Below, one piece after another: positions 1 through 10,018 of a stretch of DNA of 35,240 nucleotides. The stretch is from Chara braunii (lineage: Eukaryota; Streptophyta; Charophyceae; Charales; Characeae). Under the pieces are notes generated by a model. It did no database searches and had not been told where the DNA came from. It saw only the letters and a list, made by a program, of their open reading frames with translations. Location: assembly GCA_003427395.1 (NCBI GenBank), contig BFEA01000347.1:77509-112748 (forward strand). Direction: 5' to 3'. Each line of letters starts with the position of its first letter. The stretch's first letter is position 1. The position numbers and the translations under genes were made by a program.

Positions 1-199
1 TAGTAACTTGATTACTGTCTATCATTGCAAAGCCACCCATAAGAGCCATCGTAGTCCATCTACTATCAATACGTATTTTAATAACTCCAATATCTAATGC
101 GGTTAAAAGAGGAGTATGGTCTTTAAGAAAACCAATCTGTCCACTATTGGTCGGAGGGTGTGCTTATAAACAACACCGGGAAAGAGCCCACAGCCCAGG

Positions 200-638
200 A
201 TGCCCATAGAAAATAATGCCTATAATGCCCAGTTTTCGAAAGCCATGAAACAAAAAAGAAAAAACAGAAACAAAAACCAAACCAACCAGCAGTACGACAA
301 GTACAACAAGGCAAACAAAATGACAAGGCTAAGGTCAAGACGCAACATGGTACTTGGACGACAAGCCGCAGCAAATGGGGGAGGCGGGCGGGCAGACAAA
401 TAGCACTAGGCAGAAGAATGAGGCGGCAACAACAACTCAAGAAGTAGCACTAGGATGGTGAGGCAACAGCACGGAATGTAGGCTGGAGGGCATGGGGGAG
501 GCGGGTGGGCAGATAAACAACACTAAGCGAGAAAAGAACGGACAGGAAGTCAAGAAGCAGCAAGGCAACAAGACAACAAGGCAGACAAAAGAACAAGTAG
601 CAAAAAAACACAAAACGAAAAAAAATAAAACCGATGAT
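200..638. repeat. A-rich, T-poor repeat next to the left hammerhead copy
   Basis: The plus strand is dominated by A, G and C with few T. A module beginning GGGGGAGGCGGG occurs twice, at about 377 and 494 (117 bases apart), each followed by a similar GGGCAGA-AAA stretch. The same texture, with GGGGGAGG and GGGCAGACC words, is found beside the other hammerhead copy at 34080-34420, so both probably belong to one repeat family. Short ORFs on both strands are lysine- or cysteine-rich products of the base bias, and I see no gene. Positions 1-199 hold nothing I can name. Confidence 0.55.
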
Positions 639-685
639 AGATTGTTTCGTCGGAGTTGCACGGACTCATCAGGAGGCTGAACCCT
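639..685 (-). ncRNA. Truncated type III hammerhead ribozyme (3' part)
   Basis: Read on the minus strand, this copy keeps the 3' half of the stem I hairpin, the core CTGATGA (672-666), stem II with loop TGCAACT (660-654), the core GAAA (648-645) and the 3' strand of stem III, ACAATCT (645-639). Stem II is GTCCG/CCGAC, with one C-C mismatch relative to the perfect stem of the copy at 34431-34486. The two copies match up to 685 and then diverge. This copy therefore lacks the 5' strand of stem III and the cleavage-site triplet, and it should not self-cleave. The break falls one base from the position of the cleavage site in the complete copy. Confidence 0.8.
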
Positions 686-690
686 GTCTG

Positions 691-831
691 GCCATGCAAC
701 CACTCGTCAACACACACCTTCCTTACTCGGGCACTGGTGATCCCGGCCGCCACGTACCAACCTTCGTTCCACAGCGATCATCACCCCCCAACTTAGTCTC
801 TACGCCGACTTGCTCAGAAGGGATAGAGGAA
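691..831 (-). repeat. Diverged gypsy LTR fragment
   Basis: This stretch aligns in the same orientation with LTR positions about 16048-16177. Shared blocks include GGCCATGCA, GATCCCGGCCG, AGCGATC-TCACCC and CCAACTTAGTCT, in the same order and spacing, but it is far more diverged than the two LTRs of the complete element are from each other. It is therefore a fragment of an older or related LTR. It abuts the truncated hammerhead copy directly. Confidence 0.65.
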
Positions 832-849
832 TCAGAGGACATGTAATGA

Positions 850-1712
850 TAGAATTCATGACCGAAATGAAATTGATAGACCCATTTAGAGTAAGACACC
901 CCGAAGCTAAGAAATTTACGACCCAACAAGGAAAACTACCCTTTCCAGAATCAACTACTGCTTGATATTGGAATCTGTAGCGGGGGCAATTATCGCATCA
1001 GCCATCTTTAGACAACCTTACTATTCAAGGTCAACAACTCCTTATTAAAACTAGAGTCTCCAAAAGGTGGTCAAACAATTTTGGAGAGCCAGATGTGCGG
1101 GAACAATAGGAAGCAAGAAAATAATTGATAAAGCAAAAGGAATGATGGAAGCTGGAATTAGACTAGTGTGGGTACACACCCTGGGAATGATGGACAGAGA
1201 AGAGGACAATCTGAAGAGGACCAGAATCCAGAAGGGATTTGAAGGGACATGGCTAAAAGAGGGGTTAGGAGCAGAAATAACCGGAAGAACGCTTCACGGA
1301 CTGGTGGGACCCAGGCCGACAGACAACAGTGCAGGACGGGACTGCTCCAATGGACCTAGATTAGTAAGAGAAGAGATCCCCTCCACCCTTCACGCAGCCT
1401 TTAGCCGCCGGAAGCCAGAAAGATAATCGACAAGGAATAGGGGCATGAGGATGAAAACTGGGCAGCTCGTAGGAGATAGAGGGATATGGGAAGTAGGAAG
1501 TAGAAGAGGGGCTAGAGAAAGAAGAGGCAACAAGGGGTAGAGGGGCCCAGCAGAACTTGAGAGGTCACTGAACAGCATAGGCCAAGGCAGCCTCATGAAC
1601 AGCCCCGGAGTAAAACTGGGCAGTGCACTATGGACAAAAAGGAACATACCTCATGGAGAGACATGGAATCAGCAGGAAACAGCAGGTGTAGTATTACTCT
1701 ATGCCGTCTATG
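850..1712. other. Anonymous sequence without a recognisable gene
   Basis: One open frame of 119 codons (1067-1426, plus) has no recognisable motif and no gene-like context. Its lysine- and arginine-rich composition follows the purine-rich plus strand. I see no RNA gene or clear repeat. Confidence 0.4.
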
Positions 1713-1991
1713 GATCACCCTTCTAACCGTTTCAGGGCCTGCCTTGCTAAAGCCCCGAACCCTAAGCCGACCAAGAATTAACGGTATCTTCGGCCCGTGG
1801 GGGGGGGGGGGTCCAATCTGCTTCCTGGGCTAGACATCGCATATCAGACAGTAAATAGCTGGGGCGAGCACAGTGATGTCTAGCCCAGGAAGCATATTGT
1901 AACCCCCACTACGGGCCGAAGATAACGTTAATTGGTCGGTTTAGGGTATGGGGCTTTAGCAAGGCAGGCCCTGAAAGGTTTAGAAAGGTGA
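1713..1991. repeat. Long foldback element (MITE-like hairpin)
   Basis: The left arm (about 1713-1840) and right arm (about 1873-1991) are inverted copies of about 120 bases around a loop of about 32 bases. Matching blocks, read inward, include the ATCACC end, the CAGGGCCTGCCTTGCTAAAG block, the CGGTATCTTCGGCCCG block and the GCTTCCTGGGCTAGACAT block. The arms differ by scattered substitutions and by a G tract of different length. This is the architecture of a foldback or MITE element, or of a hairpin precursor for small RNA. There is no coding capacity. I did not find clear target duplications. Confidence 0.8.
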
Positions 1992-1999
1992 TGCTTCGC

Positions 2000-3057
2000 A
2001 ATACTCTAGTTGTCCAAGTGAACCTGACAGCCCAACAGCTGAGAGGAGTAAGTACGTCTAGGGTTTTTCCAAAATTTCATTAAGTAGCCAAGATAGCAGT
2101 CCCACTACTTGAAAGTAAATCTGACAGCCAAGTAGCTGCTATGGCTCTCATAGGTAAGTTACAAAAACTGAGGTAATAGAAGGCAGGTTAGCAACCAACA
2201 TCCAAAGTAAGTCGTGCAGGCTAACTTAATGCGTTAGCTAGGTCCCTCATCGAATCGCCCCCAAAAACCACCGGGCGTAGACCAAGGACCAACACTCATC
2301 GTTTGCGGCATGGACTAGGCAGGGGTGAGGGGTGGTACATCCTTCCCTCGGGAAGTAATCAATGCCGTATGCTTGGGCCTCTCAACCTTAATGGGAAGGA
2401 GCATGCGTGAGAAAACTATTTGTAATCCTTTCTGACTGGCCAGTGGAATAGGACCCGGACTGATGCTCCCTAGAATGGAAAGGAGCCAGAACCGCAAGGT
2501 TCTTTTTTTGTTTAAAAAAAAAGACAAAAAAAAAAACAAAAACAATTGCAAGTGGGAGGGGATGGACTATCGACCGAATGGGATGCACTGGCAGTCTCCC
2601 GGACTGCTGCCAGGAAAAAACAATTGCAAGGTCAATCTTCTCTCTCAACAAGCAGATAGATGTGCACAGAGGTACTTGCTGCATGGACACAGACCATGTC
2701 ACCATCCCACACAGCCTTGGAAGCTGTGCTCAGTTCCTTTTTTCGTTTTTTTTGGTTTTCTCGGTTTTTTCGTTTTTTTCGTTTTTTTTTAACAAGGACT
2801 TTTGCATTATGTGATGACTCAGTGGATGTTTGGTTAGCATGTGATCAACACTCACTCTCTGCTGGGAGCACTTTTCTGGCGTGGTCCATGCAACCCTGTG
2901 TCCCGCCAGTACAGATAATTGTTTGTAGTGTTCTCATCCATACCTTCCTCTGCTAGCATGTCCTCTTATCAATAGGAGGGATGGCCTGATTCACATCGTC
3001 TACTTTTTTTTTTTGTTTTTGTTTTTTGGAAGTGTTCTAGCCCCTTCATGAGATAAC
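2000..3057. other. Anonymous A/T-tract-rich region
   Basis: No gene is supported. The region carries an A-rich run around 2513-2551 and T-rich runs around 2737-2791 in which T tracts are separated by CG or GG. Such tracts often mark old poly-A tails of retroposons. A GC-rich hairpin candidate (CTGGCAGT pairing with ACTGCTGCCAG, with a bulge) lies at about 2588-2618. Confidence 0.4.
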
Positions 3058-3212
3058 CATCCTTTTTTTTCAGTGAACTTCTGGTAGGGGATACCACCTG
3101 AGGAGGTGATAAGAGCCCCTTCCTCAAGTGGTCCACCTGTAGAAGACTCCATCTATTGGTGGGGACTCTGGGGAGCTGCACCTGCTGGAAACTGGGTCCA
3201 GCGTCCCATTGG
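3058..3212 (-). mobile_element. Retroposon 3' end with conserved stem-loop (copy A)
   Basis: Read on the minus strand: GGGACGC, a hairpin GCTGG/CCAGC (plus 3184-3188 and 3198-3202), a CACCAATAGATGGAG block shared with the copies at 5315-5575 and 22150-22465, and finally an A-rich tail (plus-strand T run 3062-3070). The structure is that of a 5'-truncated LINE 3' end or of a SINE using a LINE tail. A degenerate second copy of the same block seems to follow at about 3290-3340. Confidence 0.6.
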
Positions 3213-3483
3213 ATGCAAGACATGACGTCTGATAAAGGAGCTTGACTGAACCCAAGAGCCCGTCTCACATGCAATTTCCCGATTCTACCCACTTTTGGTG
3301 GGGTACTACTCCCGCGGGAAACTCGGTCCAGCTCCCCACTTGGTCTGGGGCTTGTCAGCTCAACTTACTTCAGCCCCTGTACCGAGAGGAGTCCCTGCCC
3401 ATGTCCCCTACTGTGCAGCTGTCATTTGTCTGCTACGGTTTGCCTTCGCTGAGAGTCATCGTTGGGTCCGGCTGACCATGAAT

Positions 3484-3715
3484 CATGGGGCGGGGAGAGG
3501 TGGGGAGGGTAGGCAGAGGAGCCATTGGGAGGGGGTCTCCAGGGGATGAGGAGGGATTCAATTGGTGGTGGAGGTGTCATGGGGTGAGTGGGGGAGGGCC
3601 CGATGGAAAAGGGGGTGGTGGGGCCGGAGTGGCCAACGAAGGGGAGGAAGGGGGGGAGGGCAACTGGGAAACAGGGATGGGATCGGGTGGTGGTGAAGGG
3701 GCTACCGGGTGATCC
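3484..3715 (+). other. G-rich purine tract
   Basis: About 230 bases of strongly G-rich plus strand contain many runs of three to seven G, separated by short spacers. Several groups of four runs satisfy a simple G-quadruplex pattern. No gene is recognised; open frames on both strands are Gly/Pro-rich composition artefacts. The rest of 3212-3978 shows nothing I recognise apart from the degenerate retroposon block near 3290 and a segment at 3938-3978 that resembles the end of the repeat at 31545-31665. Confidence 0.5.
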
Positions 3716-3978
3716 TGTTGGCCGTGGGCTGAGAACACCTTCCTTCCCTTCCTTTGGTCAATTGTCTTGGCGCACCCCACTCCCCCCTATCCTACCTCAG
3801 TGTCTATCACTCAGGACCATCACCTTCAACTACATAATTCTGTCCGACCTGCTTCTATGTTCCTTACATGTCGAAACCATGTTGCTTGTTCGCTCTTTCC
3901 TATAAAAGGGGTAAGACAGTAGCATTATTTTATTCATCTGGATTTGAACTCTTGACCTGTTTGATCAATTATTAGGCG

Positions 3979-3983
3979 TGTAA
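3979..3983. repeat. Candidate target-site duplication, left
   Basis: The five bases TGTAA precede the outer end of the 3' LTR. On the other side of the element, 17217-17221 reads TGTAC, matching at four of five positions. A 5-bp duplication is usual for Ty3/gypsy elements. Confidence 0.5.
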
Positions 3984-6523
3984 TGTGACGCTCAACCTCA
4001 TGCCCTGCGCTTGTTCCCGGTCGGAGTGTTTCGATTTGCGGAAGGGCCTCGGGAGGTCAGCGAAGATGGGGTGTGCCAAGGATTTTTGGAAAAGTTGAGT
4101 GTGGGGACACAGACAAAACTGAAATCCCCCGTGTTGGTCCGATTTTAGCAAGAAGGAGGTCCGTCGCCGTGTGGGCTTAAGGGAGAAAAGGGTGCACGCG
4201 GGACTCGCGGCTATGGGAAATTCAATCCAAAAAGTATCGCTGGACTTCCCAGCGAGCCGTCGCTCTTCGTTTCGGGTGAAGGGGGCGGGTACACACGTGG
4301 TATCCCGTTTACGGATGAGGTCTCGTCGGCGCTCGTTACACAACTCCGAGTCCGACGTGGAGGGCCTCAATCGAGCAGCCCTCTCCTTATGCTCGTCCTC
4401 TTCACGTGTGCGGTAGTGAAAACCCTTGGTTTGGTAACGCTCGAAGCGGCGACAATCGCTGCACAGAGTGTTAGGCCAATGAGGCTCCACTGCCGTCCAC
4501 GGGACAACGATCAACTCGTTAAATGGCAACAACAACGAATAGGGCGGAAAGTGCATATCGATGATAACAAAACCCGCACCGACGAATCCAGAACACCGAG
4601 TTCGGGAGGAAAGTAGTAACACCCTCCGATCTTGGCGACGACTTCTCGTACGTCCCACTCACATACGCGTATCCTTTCCTCGTTGTATGGGAAGGGACGT
4701 GGCGGGGGCACGGGAAGTTGGCGCCTGGGCGGGTTGAGGCCGTCAGTCCACATGGCAACAAAAGCAAGCTCAAAACAATTTTTTCCTTAATCTTTCGTTC
4801 GTCACTCCAGGCAGCTAGATCACCCAGTCGGTCAGCCAATCACCCTCCCAATCATGCCAGAGCAAGCTCTTTGATACGACTCATGGCATACATATATCAA
4901 AGTGAGAGAAGCAAAGTTACCATAACTCATCCATTATAACAAAACATAACAGAAGGAGAGGGCGAGGGAGAATAGACGCAGATCTGAGAGGAGGAACGAT
5001 TAGAAAGCAATCACAGAGTGTCTGGCGATCTTGTCCAGGGAAATTCCTGCTTAAAAGTCGATGGATCAAAACTCACGCTCGAAGATAGAGATTTTGGAAA
5101 AAAGAAGCACTTCTATCATAAAATTTCTACCATAGCCCCAAGCCATGCACTCACTCACTTCCGATTCGAACTTCTCACAAGCATTGACGATCCCGACCGT
5201 CACGTGCTAATCCACCATAGCGATTGTCACCTCACCAACTTAATCTTGGCACGGTCCTGCCCAGATCCCACAATCCGTCTGGCGATCCAGCGTGCCGAGC
5301 GCCCAGACTACAGTTGAAAAAATACCCCCTGCAGTGTTAGTGGTGCTGGTAAGAGCAGACACCACAAGCACCCGGGGAGAGGCTCCATCTATTGGTGGGG
5401 AGCTTCACCTGCTGGAAAACGGGTCCAGCGTCCCATATACAGAATTGATGAGCATGAACGGAAAGACTGAGAAACCTGCCAGCATTGATTACTCTGGCTT
5501 CCAGAGGATTAACTGTGCAGGTTTGTTTGAGAACACAGTGAGTACGAGAAATCTGAGAAAGAACCTGCCAGCATTGAAGCGGGCTGATGAGTCGAGAGAG
5601 AGATTTTCGGGAGCGCTTCTGGAATTTATAGCTGCGGAAAAGGAGATAGAAGCTAGGAAGGGTTAGGACTGAGACAGCGAGGGGTAGGGAAAGGTTCAGG
5701 GATACTCGCCTGACGGAAGCCATGTTGATCCCTTGGATCCTAGTCGTAGCCAATCAGAACCGTTATGTATCAGGAATTTCCTTCTTACACGACGCGTCTC
5801 CTTGGCTAGAGGGAAGGAGGAGGGAGTCGACATAATATTTGGGTGCGAGGATTAGAGCGGGAAGAAGAAGAGTACGAAGGATAGCATGAAATGGAACCAA
5901 GATTCAGATGATCAAGAAAGAGAAAAGGCGCGCGAGGCGAGGGAGAGATGGAAAGCGGTTACAGAGAGAGGAGCGTGAATGCGAAGAAGGGGGTGTCGAG
6001 GGTAGCGAGGGAAGCGGGGAGGGGAGGTTCGCATGTATGGCGCCAATGCGGAGGCAAAAAGGGCACCGAAAAAGTTACAGCTAATTCAAAAATTGAAAAA
6101 GTACCATACTTGTGCGTAGAGCGAGCGCGAAAAAAAAGTCCAATGCCTATTCAGATTCCTACGAAAATTCCCAGAGTTTTTCAAGACGATGTCGAGAACA
6201 TTCATGCACAAGAAAAGGACACGTTAGATTCCGCTCAGTCCGGAATTCCCAACCGTTGACCCAAATTCCTAGCGCGCTTGCTAAGGCGCGCGTAATTCCC
6301 ATGTATTTCCCAAATTGCATAAGATGAAATTCCAAAAACCGACCAAAAAAAATGTCGAAGGTCCTGAGAAGGACGGGCCTTCCGAACAACGCACATTAGT
6401 TCATGGAAATACAAAAAGAGGCCTCGTCGGGCCGTTTGCAAAAATACCAAAAATCGAAAAAGAGAGGGAGGAGGGGGGGGGGGGGTTGGAAGATGGTGTA
6501 GGTCCGGAAGCTGGCGCGTCACA
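3984..6523 (-). repeat. 3' LTR of the gypsy element
   Basis: It aligns with 14895-17216 along its full length apart from one 261-base foreign segment at 5315-5575. The minus-strand start is TGTGACGCGCC at 6523. The outer end is either 3984 (TG...CA with an 8-base inverted terminal match) or about 3995, where alignment to the 5' LTR stops. Just inside the element, 6525-6537 repeats the 13 bases at 3983-3995 (ATGTGACGCTCAA), so the 3' LTR is bracketed by direct repeats. Single-base indels relative to the 5' LTR break the sense-strand ORF described at 14811-15657. Confidence 0.88.
5315..5575 (-). mobile_element. Retroposon 3' end inserted in the 3' LTR (copy B)
   Basis: This 261-base block is absent from the 5' LTR, where 60 bases (16225-16284) occupy the equivalent place. 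It matches the 3' part of the LINE at 22170-22465: the AATCAATGCTGGCAGG block, GGGACGC, the hairpin GCTGG/CCAGC (5411-5415 with 5425-5429), the CACCAATAGATGGAG block and a GTGGTG/CACCAC stem. The A-tail is missing or eroded. Because LTR sequence was replaced rather than simply interrupted, the event included a deletion or arose by recombination. It happened after the gypsy element inserted, unless the 5' LTR lost it. Confidence 0.75.
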
Positions 6524-6585
6524 TATGTGACGCTCAAGGGGTTCCAAAATTATCCGATCTCCCGATTGCATGCAGGAGAACTAGT

Positions 6586-8635
6586 TTACAAGGTGGAGGG
6601 AGGGGAAGGGGGTGAGGAGATGAATGAGGAACCCGACGTATCAAAACAACAGAATCTTGCATAAGCACTGGATGGGGCCATGTTGACGCCAACTTCACGT
6701 GCAATGTCTTTGCGATCCTGCTGGCTTGTTCCTCTACCACCCAACCTTGTCATGTGCGATTCCCTGCCTCTTTGACTGGCGGAGGTCGTCCAAGTGGCAC
6801 CATGAATGGCCCGTCGATCTTGCCCAGTTCTGTTTGGTCACTGAATGTCCGATCGGCGGTAATTGACGAGGAGAGGATTATGGAGTGGTCTAGGCCATTC
6901 AGCAGGGAACGGAGGGAAGTAATCGAACGCTTCGTCATCGAGATCGACAAAGTGGACAATTCAGTGTGCGTGAGGGAATCGATGGTTGGGTCGGGAGAGG
7001 GAGAGGAGGTAATCGGGATACAGAGTAGGGATAGTTAAGAGGATATTATCGCGTAGGGACTCATAGTCCTCTACTGCGGGAAAGGTTCTGGAGATGATGC
7101 AATACAACTCGAGATGGTTGTACTGTTTCCAGGCGACACTGAAAAGAAGAACATTGAGAGGGAAGGAGGCGGCGCGATGTGGGAAAACTGTGCATAAAAG
7201 TCGTACGGCGAAATGGTGGCAGAAAAGCTGGTTGGCGAAGATGCGGTAGTTCAGGGGAATTCGAGATGGGGGAGAGGAGAGAAGGAAAGGTAATCAAGAG
7301 GGCGGTGGTAGATGGGACGAGGACGGAGTGCCCGTGCGGGAAGGAGGATGGGAACGAAGCGCGGAGGGGGCGGAGGAGGTAGGAGATGGTGAGCGAGAGC
7401 GGCGACGACGTCGGAAGGATTCTGCGTCATCGTGTCGACTGGCGGTGTCGGCAGGGACTTCGAGATTCAGAGCAGATCCTCCTCGCGCAGTGGATGGTGC
7501 TTGGGCCAGCGGGGCCTCCTGGGGCTCCGCTGCTGACGCCTCCTCTTCTTCTTTCGACGTCGACCTGGCTTCCGACTCTTCTTCTACTGACATACCCGTG
7601 ATGGCTATGCCACCTGGATCGTCGCCTGATGGCACCTCGCCGTGTGCCCGGTGGGCATTCCAAAACTTGTCCAGATCGGAGTTGTCTGGCGCAAGATCGT
7701 TCAAGTCCAAATCGAGCCAAGCCGTGGGGTCGTGACGCTCAGGTATTGGCCGAAGTCTTCCGTATAGTTCGCCCAAATTATCGTTGGCGTCAACGTCCTC
7801 TCCAAAGTGACGGGTTCGACTTGGTTGGGGTCGCTTGGATTGAAGGAGATGATGCTCGCTGGCAGGTCGCCGACGAGCTGGGACAGAAAGGTGAGGAGCT
7901 CGTAGGCAGCAGTCGCTCTACCTCCTTCAATGATCTCTCTGCAAAGAAGTCCAAATAAGGTGCCACAAGTCTCCATCTTCGTCGGCCACGCCTGAGCTAG
8001 TACTAGCAAGATCTCGTTGTAGATCTCCAACTCACGATTGCTGTAGTACCGATCCCAATGACACTTCACTGTTAGCATGCACACGCTGATCGACGAGAAT
8101 TCAGTCCGCTTGCGGAGGTAAAGAGGATGAAAGGGAGGGATCGTGGCAGGGCGAATTTCCAAAGTTAGAAGGGGATCAGCCCAAGATGGCTAGAGAGTTG
8201 GAAGATCTGAAGGAAGGGAGAAGGTCGAGAAGTGAATCATCGGTGCAAGGGGTCGGGTCGAAGAGGGGGAAGGGGACGAGCAGGGGGATCAGTGCTACTA
8301 GTCCGAAGAGAGAAGGTATCGATACACTCGGTTCCCACTATTTGTCGGCCTGGTCGGGCTAGTCGCCGCCGCCAATCCGCTACCCACTCCTGTCCCCACT
8401 CGTAGAGGCTGGTGATCACCATGTGCGTTGCTGCAAGTGGATAGTGCTCAGATCGCCACGGAAGGCAAGGATCACCATTACGTCGCTCCACCGCGCACCA
8501 AGCCCCGTAGCTAAACAGCTGCGCAAACCGGAGGAGATCGGGACTGAGACAAGGATGTGTGACTTCGCGAAACTGCAACGAAGGGCGAGGTTGAAGAAGC
8601 TGTGGAGGAAGAGCCGGTTCGATGGCGAAACTCAT
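6586..8635 (-). pseudogene. Third ORF of the gypsy element, unknown product, broken
   Basis: An ORF of about 680 codons lies in sense orientation between integrase and the 3' LTR, ending about 60 bases before the LTR. It starts at an ATG at 8635 that overlaps the pol stop in an ATGA arrangement. The coding frame changes near 8200 and near 7750 and then stays single from about 7776 to the stop at 6586-6588, interrupted only by three TGA codons (7294-7296, 6961-6963, 6838-6840). The middle part is hydrophobic and aromatic-rich, with motifs such as RTEFSSISV and LLCREIIEGGRATAAYELL. Next comes an acidic, Ser/Ala/Pro-rich segment ending in a basic RRRRRSRSPSP stretch (about 7413-7378), then another globular-looking part (about 7248-6850, with FPAVEDYESLRDN). 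I recognise no family. Its position is that of env-like or accessory ORFs in other LTR elements, but I see no signal peptide or clear membrane anchor. Confidence 0.7.
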
Positions 8636-10018
8636 GGCGAAGATCGAGGAGAAGTGGTACCAGACGAAGGGGGAGAAGCGAGATCCTCGTCTGGGCTAGA
8701 GCAAGAAGACGAAGGCGAGATAGGGTCCTCTGAAGGTGGGAGGGGGCGGAGGTAGGAGGTATGGCGGACGATAGGAAGAGAGTTATGGCTGGCACTGGTC
8801 TCAGAAGCGATGCGCACAGTATTGGCTCCGTTAGGGCCGAGTTCCACTACTCGAAAGCAGCCAGAAAACTTGGGAGCAAGTTTCTAGTCGCGTGCACATT
8901 TACGTACCTGCACTAGGTCCCCTAATTTATATTAGTGTTGTGGGCCTGCATTCCCTTTCCGGCCCTCGTAACTACGGACCTGCCTACCGTGGGCCAGTCC
9001 GGTCATTTTCTGCCTTTTTCGGGCTAGCCTAGGGATAGCCTTTTCCATTAATTTTGCGTACCGTTTAGCCTTGGCCTTGAGGGTCGGCCGCGTGTCCCTT
9101 CCCCCTTTTTCGACAATTTCCGAGGCACTCCGATTGTCGACACGTGGGATACTATTCGCTCGTAGCTGAAAGGGGGTGAATCCAATGGATTCATGGGGGG
9201 TCGCCCGATGGATCCCGATGATTTGATGCACTATCTCGGGCCAAGGACGCGTGTCATTGGCCGCCAAGTTCCTACGGAGAGCGGTCTTAATCATGCGGTT
9301 CACGTTCTCGGCTAGCCCATTGGACTGGGAGACATGGGAAGCAGTGTGTCGGAGAGTAACGCCACGACGCATTAATAATTCCTCTACCTCTGCTTTGAAT
9401 TCAGGCCCATTGTCGGTCAGAATCTCTTCTGTATTTAGATGGGTATTGAGGAATCGGTCGATGTACGTAGCTATGTCTGAGGCCTTACGTGTCTTACAGG
9501 GGTAAACTTCGATGTACTTCGAGAAATGGTCGATCAACACCAAGAGACTGGAGTACTCACAACAGTTGGGGCCAAGTGGCACGTCAATATCTGTCGTGTC
9601 CATACTGACTCGTTGGAAAGGACGTTCTACCTCTGTCGGGACTATCGTGTTTGGCCCATGAAGGGGCGCACGATCGGCAGCGTAGACTGGATAATTAGCG
9701 ACCATGTGTCTCACGTCATCGCGAATATTAGACCAGAACCATCGATTTTTATCGATGGTCGCTTCAGTGACACGTATCGCAAAATGAGAGGTCTGCTCCT
9801 CGTGCGCCAATGTGGTCCAGTCATATCACTGAAATGGGTGTGGAACCGTCATCCATAATCCCGACCCGTCTGTTTTGCATTTTTCCAGATGACCGTTGAT
9901 CCATCGATAATCTCGTGACCTCTCGGTGGCCCGACGCCTGTCATGCTTAAGGAGATGGTCCAGTGGTTTGCCCGCTAATTTAGCCAATAATATTTTATCC
10001 GTCCATACTTCAGCCCTT
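8632..10018 (-). pseudogene. Integrase region of pol (degenerate)
   Basis: Integrase inserts the cDNA into host DNA. In the segment from 9810 the DDE core is intact: Asp71 (SMDTTD), Asp133 (LTDNGPEF) and Glu168 (SNGLAENVNR), with about 34 residues between the last two. The N-terminal zinc-binding module is recognisable (AHEEQTSHF, then NYPVYAAD), but both expected cysteines are tyrosines. After a stop at 8932 the same frame continues into a C-terminal module containing GDLVQV, KLAPKF, a GPY/F-like SGCFRVVELGPN and HTSYLRP. It ends at the TGA at 8632-8634. In-frame stops lie at about 10018, 9857, 8932 and 8887. The product is inactive as it stands. Confidence 0.9.

Noticed and set aside
3938-3962. 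B-box-like T-arm of a tRNA gene beside the 3' LTR
   Set aside because: The same words (CAGGTCAAGA-TTCAAATCC) occur at the end of the repeat at 31545-31665, and there is no A box or tRNA fold, so it is better read as a retroposon remnant.
5576-5625. CTGATGAGTC in the 3' LTR as a third hammerhead
   Set aside because: The following sequence lacks the GAAA core and a stem II, and the 5' LTR has CTGATAAG instead.
9251-9858. Plus-strand ORFs opposite integrase
   Set aside because: Antisense shadows of the integrase coding strand.
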